Assembly: GCF_019668465.1 (NCBI RefSeq)
Contig: NZ_AP024828.1
Location: 5,332,001 to 5,396,000 of the forward strand
DNA from: Mycobacterium senriense
GTDB lineage: Bacteria > Actinomycetota > Actinomycetes > Mycobacteriales > Mycobacteriaceae
Length of the DNA stretch: 64,000 bases
Direction of reading: 5' to 3'
The notes beneath the pieces are model-generated. The model was given only the letters and a program-made list of their open reading frames with translations. It made no database searches and was not told the DNA's origin. This document shows positions 41,049 to 50,201 of the stretch, piece after piece (position 1 is the first letter of the stretch; every line of letters begins with the position of its first letter). A program made the position numbers and the translations under genes.

Positions 41049-41930
41049 CTAGGAGAGCAAGCCCCGCAACTCGGCGCGGCCCTGCTCGTCGAGCGGCAGC
41101 AGCGGCGCGCGGGGGTCGCCTACCGGGAAATCGAGCAGCTCCAGGCCGGCTTTCACGGTGGTGGCCAGTCCGCCCGCGACGATGAAGGTGAGCAGCGGCT
41201 TGAGGTCGTCGTAGAGCTTCTGCGCGGTGTCGAGGTCTTGCGCACGAACCGCCTCATACAGGTCGATGCAGGGTTGTGGCCGCAGATTCGGTGCGGCCGT
41301 GCACCATCCGGACGCTCCGCTCTTCAGCGCGTCGAGCACCAGCGGGTTGCTGCCGTTGTAGAAGGGCAACCGGTTGCCGGACAGTTCGGCGATGCGCTGC
41401 ATGCGGGTCAGGTCACCGGTGGATTCCTTGACCATGCGCACGTTGTCGATGCCTTCGAACATGCGCACCAGCAGCTCGGGAGGCATGTCGACGCCGCTGG
41501 TGGCCGGGTTGTTGTAGGCCATGATCGGGATGGAGATGGCGTCACTGATGCTGCGGTAATGCTGGAAGATCTCGCGCTCGGTGAGCTTCCAGTAGGACAC
41601 CGGCAGGATCATCACCGCGTCGGCCCCGGCTTGCTGGGCGTACGTCGCGCGCCGAATTGTCTTGGCGGTGGTCACATCCGACACCCCGACGATCACCGGG
41701 ACGCGGCCGGCGACGGTGGCGATGGTGGTGTCGACGACGGCGTCGACCTCGGGTTCCTCGAGGTACGCCAGTTCGCCGGTGCTGCCCAGCGGCGCGATCG
41801 CGTGCACATCGGCGGACACCAGCCGCTCGACCAGTGCGGCCAGCCGTTCGGTGTCGATCCCCTTTTCGGAGAACGGGGTCACCGGGTAGGCGATGATGCC
41901 GTCGATCTTGGGCGTGGGCGTTTGCGCCAC
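41049..41930 (-). CDS. DapA/NAL-family aldolase-like protein
   Basis: A 293-residue TIM-barrel lyase of the dihydrodipicolinate synthase/N-acetylneuraminate lyase family. Catalytic residues are Lys168 (Schiff base, RMVKESTG), Tyr139 (IMAYNNPATSG) and the GSTGELAYL loop (49-57). This is not the biosynthetic dapA, whose genes lie elsewhere in mycobacteria; such paralogues cleave or form 2-keto-3-deoxy acids. It lies 36 bp after a class II aldolase on the same strand and near an XRE-cupin regulator, suggesting a sugar-acid or related catabolic operon. Substrate not established. Confidence 0.9.
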   Translation of the reverse strand: MAQTPTPKIDGIIAYPVTPFSEKGIDTERLAALVERLVSADVHAIAPLGSTGELAYLEEPEVDAVVDTTIATVAGRVPVIVGVSDVTTAKTIRRATYAQQAGADAVMILPVSYWKLTEREIFQHYRSISDAISIPIMAYNNPATSGVDMPPELLVRMFEGIDNVRMVKESTGDLTRMQRIAELSGNRLPFYNGSNPLVLDALKSGASGWCTAAPNLRPQPCIDLYEAVRAQDLDTAQKLYDDLKPLLTFIVAGGLATTVKAGLELLDFPVGDPRAPLLPLDEQGRAELRGLLS

Positions 41931-41966
41931 AGCGGGCTCCTCGGATTGGGTTGACGGATAACGGGT

Positions 41967-42752
41967 TCAGCTGGTCAACACGTCGGGGTGCCGGACCAGA
42001 GCCCGGCGGGCGTAGTAGGCGAAGTTGGCGCGGCTGCGCTGCGGTGACAGCGTCCAGTCGTGCGCCTCGCGGGCCAGTTCTTCGGGTAGTTCCTTGACGG
42101 TGCCTGCGGCCATGGCGGTCAGCTGCAGTTTGGCGGCGCGTTCGATCAGGATTCCCAACGAGCACGCCTCCTCGACGCTGGCACCGGCGATGACGTGGCC
42201 GTGATGCGCCAGCAGCACCGCCTTCTTGTCGCCGAGGGCGGCGCTGATGATCTCGCCCTCTTCGTTGCCGACCGGCACGCCCGGCCATTTCGGCAGGAAC
42301 GCGCAGTCGTCGTAGAGCGGCGTGATGTCCATGTGGGAGACGATCAGCGGGACTTCCAGCATCGACAGCGCCGCCACGTGAAAGGCGTGGGTGTGCACGA
42401 TGCACTGGACGTCGGGCCGGGCGCGATAGATCCAGCTGTGAAAACGGTTGGCGGGGTTCGCGATTCCATCCCCGTCGAGGACGTTGAGGTCCTCGTCGAC
42501 CAGCAGCAGGTTGCCGTCGGTGATCTCGTCGAACCCCAGGCCCAGCCGCTGGGTGTAGTAGGTGCCGTCCGCCTCGGCGCGGGCGGTGATCTGCCCGGCC
42601 AGCCCGGAGTCATGCCCGGCGTCGAACAGCGCCCGGCACGTCAGAGCCAGCTTCTGGCGGGTGGTCAACTGCGAATCGGCGACGTTCGCCGTCAACTGCT
42701 CGGCGGCCCGGCGCATCAATTCGGACTTCGACTCGGTGAACGTGCTGGCCAT
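41967..42752 (-). CDS. Class II aldolase/adducin family protein
   Basis: A 261-residue zinc-dependent aldolase-fold protein. Metal-binding histidines lie in CIVHTHAFHVAALSML and HHGHVIAGASVEEA; the GLAGQITAR and YTQRLGLGFDEI segments are typical of the adducin-like subfamily. ATG 42752 gives a sensible N-terminus. The family cleaves aldehydes or decarboxylates, and the DapA-like gene downstream points to a two-step catabolic pathway. Its promoter region (42753-42828) is shared with the divergent XRE-cupin regulator and contains a perfect inverted repeat. Confidence 0.9.
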   Translation of the reverse strand: MASTFTESKSELMRRAAEQLTANVADSQLTTRQKLALTCRALFDAGHDSGLAGQITARAEADGTYYTQRLGLGFDEITDGNLLLVDEDLNVLDGDGIANPANRFHSWIYRARPDVQCIVHTHAFHVAALSMLEVPLIVSHMDITPLYDDCAFLPKWPGVPVGNEEGEIISAALGDKKAVLLAHHGHVIAGASVEEACSLGILIERAAKLQLTAMAAGTVKELPEELAREAHDWTLSPQRSRANFAYYARRALVRHPDVLTS

Positions 42753-42776
42753 AATCGGCTCCCTCGGCGCGAACGT

Positions 42777-42814
42777 ATGACACAATCGTATCACTATAGG
42801 AAACCTTGTGTCAT
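42777..42814. promoter_or_regulatory. Inverted-repeat operator between aldolase and regulator
   Basis: ATGACACAA (42777-42785) and TTGTGTCAT (42806-42814) are perfect nine-base inverted arms separated by 20 bp. They sit centrally in the 76-bp divergent region between the class II aldolase and the XRE-cupin gene. The 29-bp centre-to-centre distance is close to three helical turns, suiting two regulator dimers or a looped dimer. The likely ligand is the adjacent XRE-cupin protein. Confidence 0.65.
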
Positions 42815-42828
42815 GAGAGGGGTGGCCC

Positions 42829-43380
42829 GTGACCGCACTGCTGCGCGCGGTCCGCAAGCAACGCGGCTTGACCCTGGAGGAGTTGGCCCGCCAGACCGGA
42901 TTGACCAAGAGCTACCTGTCCAAGATCGAGCGTCGTTGCAGCACACCGTCAATCGCTGTGGCCCTCAAGGTGGCCAAGGCCCTCGACGTCGACGTCGGGC
43001 GGCTGTTCTCCGAGGAGGCGGCGCAGGAGAATATCACCGTCGAGCGCGCCACCGGCGATGCCGAGGGTGAGCGCTACCGGGCGCTCGCCTCGTCGCTGCT
43101 GGGAAAGTCGATGTCGCCGTTCGTGGTTCGCCCGACGGAGCAGCTAGCCGACGACCCCCATCCCGAACACGGCGGCCAGGAATTCATGTTCGTGCACGCC
43201 GGAACGGTTGAACTCGATTACGGGGACCAGACGTTCACGCTCGAGCCGGGCGACAGCGCCTATTTCGACGCCTCAATCAGCCACAAGATCCGGGCGGTCG
43301 GCGCCGAACGCGCCGAGGTCGTCGTCGTCGCGCATGCCGAGCCCGGCGCCCGCGGCACCCGCGACATCTTCGTGTCCTAG
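42829..43380 (+). CDS. XRE-cupin transcription regulator
   Basis: A 183-residue regulator with an N-terminal Cro/CI helix-turn-helix (about 3-60, LTLEELARQTGLTKSYLSKIE) and a C-terminal small-molecule-binding cupin (about 115-170, HPEHGGQEFMFVHAGTVEL and LEPGDSAYFDASISHKI). This architecture is used by regulators of catabolic and amine pathways, with the effector bound in the cupin. GTG 42829 follows GAGGGG. It is divergent from the class II aldolase and DapA-like genes and faces the inverted-repeat operator at 42777-42814, so it probably controls them and itself. Confidence 0.92.
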   Translation: MTALLRAVRKQRGLTLEELARQTGLTKSYLSKIERRCSTPSIAVALKVAKALDVDVGRLFSEEAAQENITVERATGDAEGERYRALASSLLGKSMSPFVVRPTEQLADDPHPEHGGQEFMFVHAGTVELDYGDQTFTLEPGDSAYFDASISHKIRAVGAERAEVVVVAHAEPGARGTRDIFVS

Positions 43381-43418
43381 ACTGCTATCCCCCGCCAGAA
43401 CGCGAAAGGCGTTGCCGT

Positions 43419-45023
43419 ATGGCTTCACCGCAATCCGACGACCGGCGAGCGTCCGCCTGGGCGCCGATGCGCAACCGGGTGTTCCGCGCGTTATTCATCG
43501 CGCAGTTCGTCTCCAACGTCGGGACCTGGATGCAAAGCGTTGCCGCACAATGGTTTCTGATCGAAGACCACAGCAGCCCCGTCATCGTGGCCCTGGTTCA
43601 AACAGCGAGTCTGGGACCGACGCTGCTGCTGGGATTCTTCGCCGGGGCGCTGGCCGACCTCTTCGACCGGCGGCGACTGCTGATCTTCCTGCAGTGGTAT
43701 GCGGTTGTGGTGACGCTGGCCCTGGCCGTGCTGACGTTCCTCGGCACCCTTACCCCGACGTCACTGTTGCTGTTCACTTTGGCGGTCGGCTTCGCCTCCG
43801 CCCTGACCGCACCGGCCTGGCAGGCGATTCAGCCCGAGGTCGTCACGCGCGAGCAGATTCCGGCCGCGGCGACGTTGGCCAGCGTCTCGGTGAACATCGC
43901 CCGTGTGGTCGGGCCCGCGATCGGCGGCGTGGTGCTGGCCGCGACCGGCCCAGGAGCCGTCTTCGCCATCAACGCGATATCCTTCGCCGGGATCATCGTC
44001 GCCCTGACGGCGTGGCGCCGACCCAGACAAGAGCCGCCCGTCGAACGGGAACACTTCAGCCAGGCCATCGTCACCGGCTTCCGGTACGTCGCCAACGGAC
44101 CCATTTTCCGCAGGATCTTGTTGCGCACAGCCCTTTTCGTGTTTCCCGCCTCGGCGCTGCTGGCGCTGTTGCCGGTGGCCGCCGCCGACCGGTGGCACCT
44201 GGGGGCCGGTGGCTACGGGGTGGCATTGGGCGCCATAGGTTTTGGCGCGGTGCTCGCCGTCGCGGTTCCCGCGCCGCTGCGCCAGAAGATACCGCCCAAC
44301 GCCCTGCTGGCCATCTCGGCCGCCGCGTACGCACTCGCGCCGCTCGCCGTGGTGTGGCTGCCGTTCGCCGCGGCGGCGCCGCTTCTGGTGCTGTCCGGGA
44401 TGACCTGGCTGATCACCTTGACGACGCTGAACGCCGCGGCGCAACTCCACCTGCCGCAGTGGGTGCGGGCCCGCGGATTGTCGGTGTATCTCTTGGTTTT
44501 CACGGGAGCCCAGGCTTTCGGCTCGTACCTCTGGGGCGCCATCGCCACCCGGGCGGGGCTTGATCTCGCCCTCATCTTGTCGGCCGGGTTCCTGGGCGCC
44601 GCCGCCCTCAGCGTCGCCGTTCTCCCCTTGCGGCCGTCCACCGGAAAGCTCAGCCGCGACATCTCCAGGGCGTGGCCGTCGCCCATGGTCGTCTTCGAAC
44701 CCTGCCCCAACGACGGACCGGTCCTGGTGGCCATCCGCTATCGGGTGGCGGCGGACAAACTTCAGGAGTTCGTCAAGGCGATGAGCGCCGTGCGGCGATC
44801 GCGGCTGCGCACCGGTGGACACAGCTGGCGGCTGTATCACAGCATCGAAGAGCCCGACGCGGTCCTCGAGAGGTTCACCGTGCCGTCCTGGACCGAGTTT
44901 CAGCACCAGCACACCGAGCGCTGGCTGGAGTCCGACCACGACGGTGTGGCGACGGCGGTCAGCTACACCGTCGACAGCACCCGGCAACACGAGTACTACC
45001 TGGCGCTGCGGGTGCACCGATGA
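43419..45023 (+). CDS. MFS transporter with C-terminal soluble domain
   Basis: A 534-residue major facilitator of the MFS_3/EntS-like group: twelve helices (about 20-415) with ADLFDRRRLL in the loop between helices 2 and 3 and GPAIGGVVLAATGPG in the antiporter position. The last 115 residues form a soluble alpha/beta domain (VLVAIRYRVAADKLQEFVKAM, SWRLYHSIEEPDAVLERFTVPSWTEF) resembling a dimeric alpha/beta barrel. It starts 38 bp after the regulator, and overlaps the next gene by four bases (ATGA). Family members export siderophores and drugs; the substrate here is unknown. Confidence 0.9.
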   Translation: MASPQSDDRRASAWAPMRNRVFRALFIAQFVSNVGTWMQSVAAQWFLIEDHSSPVIVALVQTASLGPTLLLGFFAGALADLFDRRRLLIFLQWYAVVVTLALAVLTFLGTLTPTSLLLFTLAVGFASALTAPAWQAIQPEVVTREQIPAAATLASVSVNIARVVGPAIGGVVLAATGPGAVFAINAISFAGIIVALTAWRRPRQEPPVEREHFSQAIVTGFRYVANGPIFRRILLRTALFVFPASALLALLPVAAADRWHLGAGGYGVALGAIGFGAVLAVAVPAPLRQKIPPNALLAISAAAYALAPLAVVWLPFAAAAPLLVLSGMTWLITLTTLNAAAQLHLPQWVRARGLSVYLLVFTGAQAFGSYLWGAIATRAGLDLALILSAGFLGAAALSVAVLPLRPSTGKLSRDISRAWPSPMVVFEPCPNDGPVLVAIRYRVAADKLQEFVKAMSAVRRSRLRTGGHSWRLYHSIEEPDAVLERFTVPSWTEFQHQHTERWLESDHDGVATAVSYTVDSTRQHEYYLALRVHR

Positions 45024-45358
45024 TCCAGCTGCTGTTCTCCTACGGCACGCTGCAACAACCCGAGGTCCAGCGCGCGACGTTCGGCCGCGAGCTCACCGGC
45101 CACCGCGACGCGATCGTCGGCTACGACCTGGATTTCGTCACCATCACCGACCCGCACGTCGTCGCGACCAGCGGCAGCGACCGCCATCCCATTTTGCGGC
45201 CCTCCGACCGGGCCGACGCGCACGTGGACGGGCTGGTGTTCGCCATCAGCGAAACCGATCTGGCGGCCGCCGACGAGTACGAGGTGGACGACTACCGCCG
45301 CATCGAGGTGCCGCTGAGATCGGGCGCGACGGCGTGGGTGTACGTCTTGGGCGGCTGA
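45020..45358 (+). CDS. Gamma-glutamylcyclotransferase (AIG2-like) family protein
   Basis: A 112-residue GGCT-like fold protein. The N-terminal FSYGTLQQPEVQ contains the conserved YGTL loop, and the acidic active-site-like residue lies in AAADEYEVDDYRRIEV. Members cyclise gamma-glutamyl peptides or amines, but many homologues are unassigned. Coupled to the upstream MFS gene by the ATGA overlap. It is convergent with the Rv2576c-like gene, one base away. Confidence 0.88.
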   Translation: MIQLLFSYGTLQQPEVQRATFGRELTGHRDAIVGYDLDFVTITDPHVVATSGSDRHPILRPSDRADAHVDGLVFAISETDLAAADEYEVDDYRRIEVPLRSGATAWVYVLGG

Positions 45359-45787
45359 CTAGCTGGGTCGGCAGGTGACCGTGGTGGTGGCGTCCTGCTG
45401 CGCGACCACCTGGCCGTCCACGGCGATCTCGCAGTGGAACTGGGCGGGGCCGTTGCCCGAATCCGGCCAGTGCAGCATGCCGCTGGCGGTGATGCTCGCA
45501 AACTGGTTCGGGTTCGCCAGGGTGGCGGTGTAGGTGACCGGCGCTCCGGCGCTGAGCGGGGCCTGCACGCTGGTCGAGAACTTCGACGGGTCCGCGCTGA
45601 AAGCGGCCTGGCTGGGCGGGTCGGCGTTCACGTACGAGACGTTGGCGGTCAGGTTGTTGGGGCTCGTCACGGTGTAGGTCACCTGGTGGCCATCCGCATG
45701 CGCCGTCGCCGGCGTTAGCACCGCCCCCGCGGCCATTGCCAGCATCATCGCTGAGATCGCGCTCGCTGTCCTGTGCACGTTCGTCAT
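45359..45787 (-). CDS. Secreted/membrane-anchored protein, Rv2576c-like
   Basis: A 142-residue exported protein. An N-terminal signal sequence (ISAMMLAMAAGAVLTPATAHA) with a likely cleavage after AHA leads into a beta-rich domain (VTYTVTSPNNLTANVSYVNADPPSQ, YTATLANPNQFASITASGML) ending in a Cys-containing WPDSGNGPAQFHCEIAVDG and TTVTCRPS. Two cysteines probably pair. This matches the Rv2576c family, similar in layout to MmpS-like periplasmic domains. Divergent from the phosphatase gene. Confidence 0.82.
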   Translation of the reverse strand: MTNVHRTASAISAMMLAMAAGAVLTPATAHADGHQVTYTVTSPNNLTANVSYVNADPPSQAAFSADPSKFSTSVQAPLSAGAPVTYTATLANPNQFASITASGMLHWPDSGNGPAQFHCEIAVDGQVVAQQDATTTVTCRPS

Positions 45788-45875
45788 ATCGAAAACGCTA
45801 CCGGATTCGTTAGCGGCGGTTCGTTGTTTACCGCCAGCTGTGCCCGTGGTTGCCCGGCTCCGGTATGAAGCAAGC

Positions 45876-47477
45876 ATGAGCGATGAGACGCGTCCGGCCC
45901 CGAAACGGGCCGACAGCGCCGAAGCGTCGGTGACCCGCCGCCGGTTGCTGACGACCGGGGCGGTGTCGGCCGCCCTCGGGGTGGGCATCGGGGGCGGTGC
46001 CGTGCTGCTGTGGTCACGCCCGCAGGGCCCGATGGCCTGGCTGCAGCCCGATCGCCACGGCGCACCGCCGGTCGGCGGGCTGCACCTGCAGTTCGGGAAG
46101 AACGCCGGCACCGAGGTGGTGGTGTCGTGGCACACCACCGACGCGGTCCGCAATCCGCGGGTGCTGCTCGGGACGCCGACGTCCGGCTTCGGCCGCACCG
46201 TCGCCGCGGAAACCCGCACCTACCGGGACGCGAAGTCGGGCACCGAAGTTCGTGTCAACCACGCCCGGCTGACCAACCTCACTCCGGACACCGACTATGT
46301 GTACGCCGCGGTGCACGACGGCGCGGAACCCGAGCAGGGTACCGTGCGCACCGCACCGACGGGCCGAAAACGACTGCTGTTCACCAGCTTCGGTGACCAG
46401 TCCACACCGGCACTGGCCAAGATGCCCGACGGCAGCTACGCCACCGACAACATCGGCTCGCCGGCCGCGGCCGACACCACCATGGCGATCGAACGGATGG
46501 GGCCGCTGTTCAACCTGATCAACGGCGACCTGTGCTACGCCAACCTGGCCCGAGACCGGGTGCGCACCTGGTCGAACTGGTTCGAGAACAACACCCGCTC
46601 GGCGCGATACCGGCCCTGGATGCCGGCGGCCGGCAACCACGAGAACGAATTGGGTAACGGGCCAATCGGTTACGGGGCCTATCAGGCCTACTTCGCGGTA
46701 CCCGATTCCGGGTCGAGCGCCGAGACCCGCGGCATGTGGTACTCGTTCACCGCCGGCTCGGTGCGGGTGATCAGCCTGAGCAATGACGACGTCGCCTTCC
46801 AGGACGGCGGCAACTTCTACGTGCACGGTTACTCCGGCGGTGAGCAAAAGCGCTGGCTTGCAAACGAACTCGCCACGGCCCGGCGCGACCCGGATATCGA
46901 CTGGGTCGTCGTGTGCATGCATCAGACGGCGATCTCCACCGCCGACAAGACCAACGGCGCCGACCTCGGCATCCGCGAGGAATGGCTACCGTTGTTCGAC
47001 CAGTACCAGGTCGACCTGGTGGTGTGCGGTCACGAACACCACTATGAGCGCTCGCACCCCTTGCGCGGCACGCTGGGCACCGACACCCGCACGCCGATAC
47101 CGGTCGACACCCGAAACGATGTCATCGACGCCACGCGCGGGACGGTGCACCTGGTCATCGGTGGCGGCGGCACCTCGGCGCCGAGCAACGCGATGTTCTT
47201 CCCCGATCTCCGGTGCCGGGTGGTGACCGGCGTGGGGGCATTCGATCCCGGACTGGGCCGCAAGGCCCCGATCTACGTCCTGGAGGACGCCCCGTGGTCG
47301 GCGTTTCGCGACCGCGAGAACCCCTATGGCTTTGTGGGTTTCGACGTCGACCCGGGCCCACCGGGCGGTAACACCTCGATCAAGGCGACGCACTACGCGC
47401 TGCGCGGCACGTTCGGTGAGGTCGCCGTGATCGACGAATTCACGCTCACCAAGCCGCGCGGTGACAAGGCCGGCTAG
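45876..47477 (+). CDS. Tat-exported purple acid phosphatase-like protein, Rv2577-like
   Basis: A 533-residue metallophosphoesterase. A twin-arginine signal (SVTRRRLLTTG followed by a hydrophobic stretch) indicates folded export. After a fibronectin-like N-terminal domain, the five PAP motifs appear in order: SFGDQ, INGDLCY, AAGNHENE, VVCMHQ and VCGHEHHYERSHP, supplying the dinuclear metal ligands. The substrate is likely an extracellular phosphate ester. ATG 45876 is chosen because an upstream in-frame ATG lacks context. It is the Rv2577 orthologue by position. Confidence 0.92.
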   Translation: MSDETRPAPKRADSAEASVTRRRLLTTGAVSAALGVGIGGGAVLLWSRPQGPMAWLQPDRHGAPPVGGLHLQFGKNAGTEVVVSWHTTDAVRNPRVLLGTPTSGFGRTVAAETRTYRDAKSGTEVRVNHARLTNLTPDTDYVYAAVHDGAEPEQGTVRTAPTGRKRLLFTSFGDQSTPALAKMPDGSYATDNIGSPAAADTTMAIERMGPLFNLINGDLCYANLARDRVRTWSNWFENNTRSARYRPWMPAAGNHENELGNGPIGYGAYQAYFAVPDSGSSAETRGMWYSFTAGSVRVISLSNDDVAFQDGGNFYVHGYSGGEQKRWLANELATARRDPDIDWVVVCMHQTAISTADKTNGADLGIREEWLPLFDQYQVDLVVCGHEHHYERSHPLRGTLGTDTRTPIPVDTRNDVIDATRGTVHLVIGGGGTSAPSNAMFFPDLRCRVVTGVGAFDPGLGRKAPIYVLEDAPWSAFRDRENPYGFVGFDVDPGPPGGNTSIKATHYALRGTFGEVAVIDEFTLTKPRGDKAG

Positions 47478-47531
47478 CCCGGCCCAGCAACATGGCCACA
47501 GCGGATTTTATCCCTGTGAAATACTTCAGAA

Positions 47532-49163
47532 ATGGTTGAATCGCCGGGTGGTCCGGTCGCCGGGGGCCGCCTGGCGGACTTCGTGGTCGATCGGCGCATG
47601 CTGCTGATCGCGGCGCTCGCGGTGCCGATAGGAGCGCTTGCCGCGGGCGCGGCGTGGTGTCTGCTCCGGTTGATCGGGTTGGTCACCAACCTCGTCTTCT
47701 ACCAGCGCTGGGCGGTCGGTCTGGTGGCACCGGGATCCCACCCTCATCCGTGGTGGCTGTTGCTGGGCGCCCCCGTCGCCGGCGGGCTGGTGGTCGGTGT
47801 CATGGCGCGTCTGGGCTCGGAGAAGATTCGCGGTCACGGCATGCCCGAAGCGATCGAGGCGATTCTCACCCAGGGCAGCCGTGTCGAACCGAAAGTGGCT
47901 ATCCTCAAACCCATTTCGGCCGCGATCAGCATCGGAACCGGCGGCCCGTTCGGCGCCGAGGGGCCGATCATCATGACCGGCGGGGCGCTCGGGTCGATCC
48001 TCGCCCAACACCTGCATCTGACCGCCGACGAGCGCAAGATCCTGCTGGTTTCCGGAGCCGCAGGCGGAATGGCGGCCACCTTCAATTCGCCGCTGGCGTC
48101 CATCCTGCTGGCGGTCGAGCTGTTGCTGTTCGAATGGCGGCCCCGCAGCCTGATTCCGGTGACCGCGGCGGTCGTCGTCGCGACCGTCGTGCGCCAATTC
48201 ATTCTCGGCGGCGGCCCGGTCTTCCCGGTCGACGTTGCGCACCTGAGCCGCGTCGACTGGAAGGTCGACCTGCTCGCGCTGGTCATCGGGGCGTGTGGCG
48301 CGGTGGTCGCCATCGCCGCCACGCGTCTGGTGTATCTGGCCGAAGACGCCTTCTCGCGCCTGCCGATCCACTGGATGTGGTGGCCCGCGATCGGCGGCCT
48401 GGTGATCGGGGCGGGCGGGCTGATCGAGCCACGGGCCCTCGGCGTCGGCTACGACGTGATCGATGCGCTGCTCACCGGCCGCGCCGCGCTGTCCTTGATC
48501 ATCGGCATTCTCATCGTGAAGACCACCATCTGGTCGCTGTCATTGGGCTCGGGAACATCGGGCGGTGTGCTCGCGCCGGTGTTCATGATCGGCGGTGCGC
48601 TCGGAGCCCTTGTGGGGCAAGGCCTGCCGCAGGTGTTCCCGGGTTTCTGGGCGATCCTCGGGCTGGCGGCCGTGGTGGGCGGCGTCATGCGCTCGCCGCT
48701 GACCGGCATCGTGTTCACCCTCGAGCTCACCCATGCCTGGCCCGCACTGCTGCCCTTGATCGTGGCCTCCACCACCGCCTACGCCGCGTCCGTGATGATG
48801 CTCGACCGGTCCGTTCTGACCGAGAAGATCGCCCGGCGTGGATTGCACCTGACCCGCGACTACACCACCGACCCGCTCGAAGCGTTCTTCGTGGCCGACG
48901 TCATGCATCCCGAGCCGGCGGACATACCCACGGGTGGCAGCGTCAGCCCCCGCGACACCCTCCGGCATGCGGCGAACATCCTCGCCGAATCGGGCGGCCG
49001 CGCGCTGCGAGTCCTGTCGCCGGAGGGCACCGAACAAGGTCACCTGCTGCTGCAGGATCTCCTCGCCGCCCGCCTGCACGACATCAACGAAGACACCCAG
49101 CGCACCCGGCACTTCATCGCGTTCGCCCGGAGGCGGGCGCGACGGGTCGCCGAGCCCGACTAG
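47532..49163 (+). CDS. ClC-family chloride channel/antiporter with CBS-like tail
   Basis: A 543-residue voltage-gated chloride channel-type membrane protein with about ten to twelve helices. Selectivity-filter motifs are GTGGPFGAEGPII (with the gating Glu of the GxEGP motif), GSGTSGGVLAPVFMIGG and the N-terminal GHGMPEAIEAI. A cytoplasmic C-terminal part (ADVMHPEPADIPTGGS to LLQDLLAARL) resembles a single CBS domain pair. Channel versus Cl-/H+ antiporter cannot be told from the sequence. It is not in the corresponding M. tuberculosis interval as I remember it. Confidence 0.92.
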   Translation: MVESPGGPVAGGRLADFVVDRRMLLIAALAVPIGALAAGAAWCLLRLIGLVTNLVFYQRWAVGLVAPGSHPHPWWLLLGAPVAGGLVVGVMARLGSEKIRGHGMPEAIEAILTQGSRVEPKVAILKPISAAISIGTGGPFGAEGPIIMTGGALGSILAQHLHLTADERKILLVSGAAGGMAATFNSPLASILLAVELLLFEWRPRSLIPVTAAVVVATVVRQFILGGGPVFPVDVAHLSRVDWKVDLLALVIGACGAVVAIAATRLVYLAEDAFSRLPIHWMWWPAIGGLVIGAGGLIEPRALGVGYDVIDALLTGRAALSLIIGILIVKTTIWSLSLGSGTSGGVLAPVFMIGGALGALVGQGLPQVFPGFWAILGLAAVVGGVMRSPLTGIVFTLELTHAWPALLPLIVASTTAYAASVMMLDRSVLTEKIARRGLHLTRDYTTDPLEAFFVADVMHPEPADIPTGGSVSPRDTLRHAANILAESGGRALRVLSPEGTEQGHLLLQDLLAARLHDINEDTQRTRHFIAFARRRARRVAEPD

Positions 49164-49164
49164 C

Positions 49165-50193
49165 TCAAAACAGCGTCGCCTGAACGGGTTCCGGCGGCGG
49201 CACGACCGAGACTGCTCGCGCGAACGGGCGGTGGTCGCCGGCCAGTCGATGCTTGGCGATCAGTGGGGCGGCCCGCTCCCGCAACATGTCGCGATAGCCC
49301 CGCGGCAGGTAGGCACCGCGCCGGTACAGCTCGCGATAGTGCCCGACCAGCTCGGGATGCGAGCGTGCCAGCCATGCCATGAACCAGCCCCTGGTCGAGC
49401 TGCGCAGATGCAGGCCGAAGACCGTCACGCTGCTGGCGCCGGCCGCCGCGATCTGGCCGAGCAACCCGTCGAGATGCTCGATGGAATCAGTGAGATGCGG
49501 CAGCACCGGCGCGACCATCACATGACAGTCCAGCCCGGCGGCGCGGATTGCGCTGATCAGGCCCAGCCGCGCCTGCGGTGTGGGCGTGCCGGGCTCGACG
49601 TCCTTGTGCAGTTCGGGATCGCCGACGGCCAGCGACACCGCGACCGAGACGGGAACCTGCGCCGCGGCTTGGGCGATCAAGGGCAGGTCGCGCCGCAGCA
49701 GCGTCCCCTTGGTCAGGATCGACAGCGGCGTGCCCGATTCGGCCAGGGCGCCGATGATGCCGGGCATCAGCGCGTAGCGCCCCTCGGCCCGCTGGTACGG
49801 ATCGGTGTTGGTGCCCAGGGCGACGGTCTCGCGCTGCCAGGACGGCCGTCGTAGCTCGCGGCGCAGCACCTCGACGACGTTGGTCTTGACGACGACCTGA
49901 GTGTCAAAGTCGTTGCCGCAGTCCAGCTCCAGATATTCGTGGGTGGGCCGGGCGAAGCAGTACCGGCAGGCGTGCGAGCAGCCGCGGTAGCCGTTGACGG
50001 TGTAGCGGAACGGCAGCGCCGCCGCGTTCGGCACCTTGTTCAGCGCGGACTTGCACACCACCTCGTGAAAGGTGATCCCGTCGAACTGCGGCGAGCGCAC
50101 GCTGCGCAGGAAGCCGATGCGCTGCAGCCCCGGCAGCGCCCCGTCCTCGACCGGTGTCCCGTTGACCGCGACGGCCTGGTTTGCCCACCGCAT
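49165..50193 (-). CDS. Radical SAM protein, Rv2578c-like
   Basis: A 342-residue radical SAM enzyme of the SplB-like group. The [4Fe-4S] cysteines are Cys72, Cys76 and Cys79 in YRGCSHACRYCFARPTHEYLE, followed by VVKTNVVEVLRREL and the SAM-binding TNTDPYQRAEGRYALMPGIIGAL. The barrel ends with SVTVFGLHLRSSTRGWF. Its DNA-repair relevance is suggested by the perfect SOS box (50202-50217) just upstream; the substrate is not established and its relation to spore photoproduct lyase is only distant. It is convergent with the ClC gene. Confidence 0.9.
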   Translation of the reverse strand: MRWANQAVAVNGTPVEDGALPGLQRIGFLRSVRSPQFDGITFHEVVCKSALNKVPNAAALPFRYTVNGYRGCSHACRYCFARPTHEYLELDCGNDFDTQVVVKTNVVEVLRRELRRPSWQRETVALGTNTDPYQRAEGRYALMPGIIGALAESGTPLSILTKGTLLRRDLPLIAQAAAQVPVSVAVSLAVGDPELHKDVEPGTPTPQARLGLISAIRAAGLDCHVMVAPVLPHLTDSIEHLDGLLGQIAAAGASSVTVFGLHLRSSTRGWFMAWLARSHPELVGHYRELYRRGAYLPRGYRDMLRERAAPLIAKHRLAGDHRPFARAVSVVPPPEPVQATLF

Positions 50194-50201
50194 GCGCCCA
50201 T

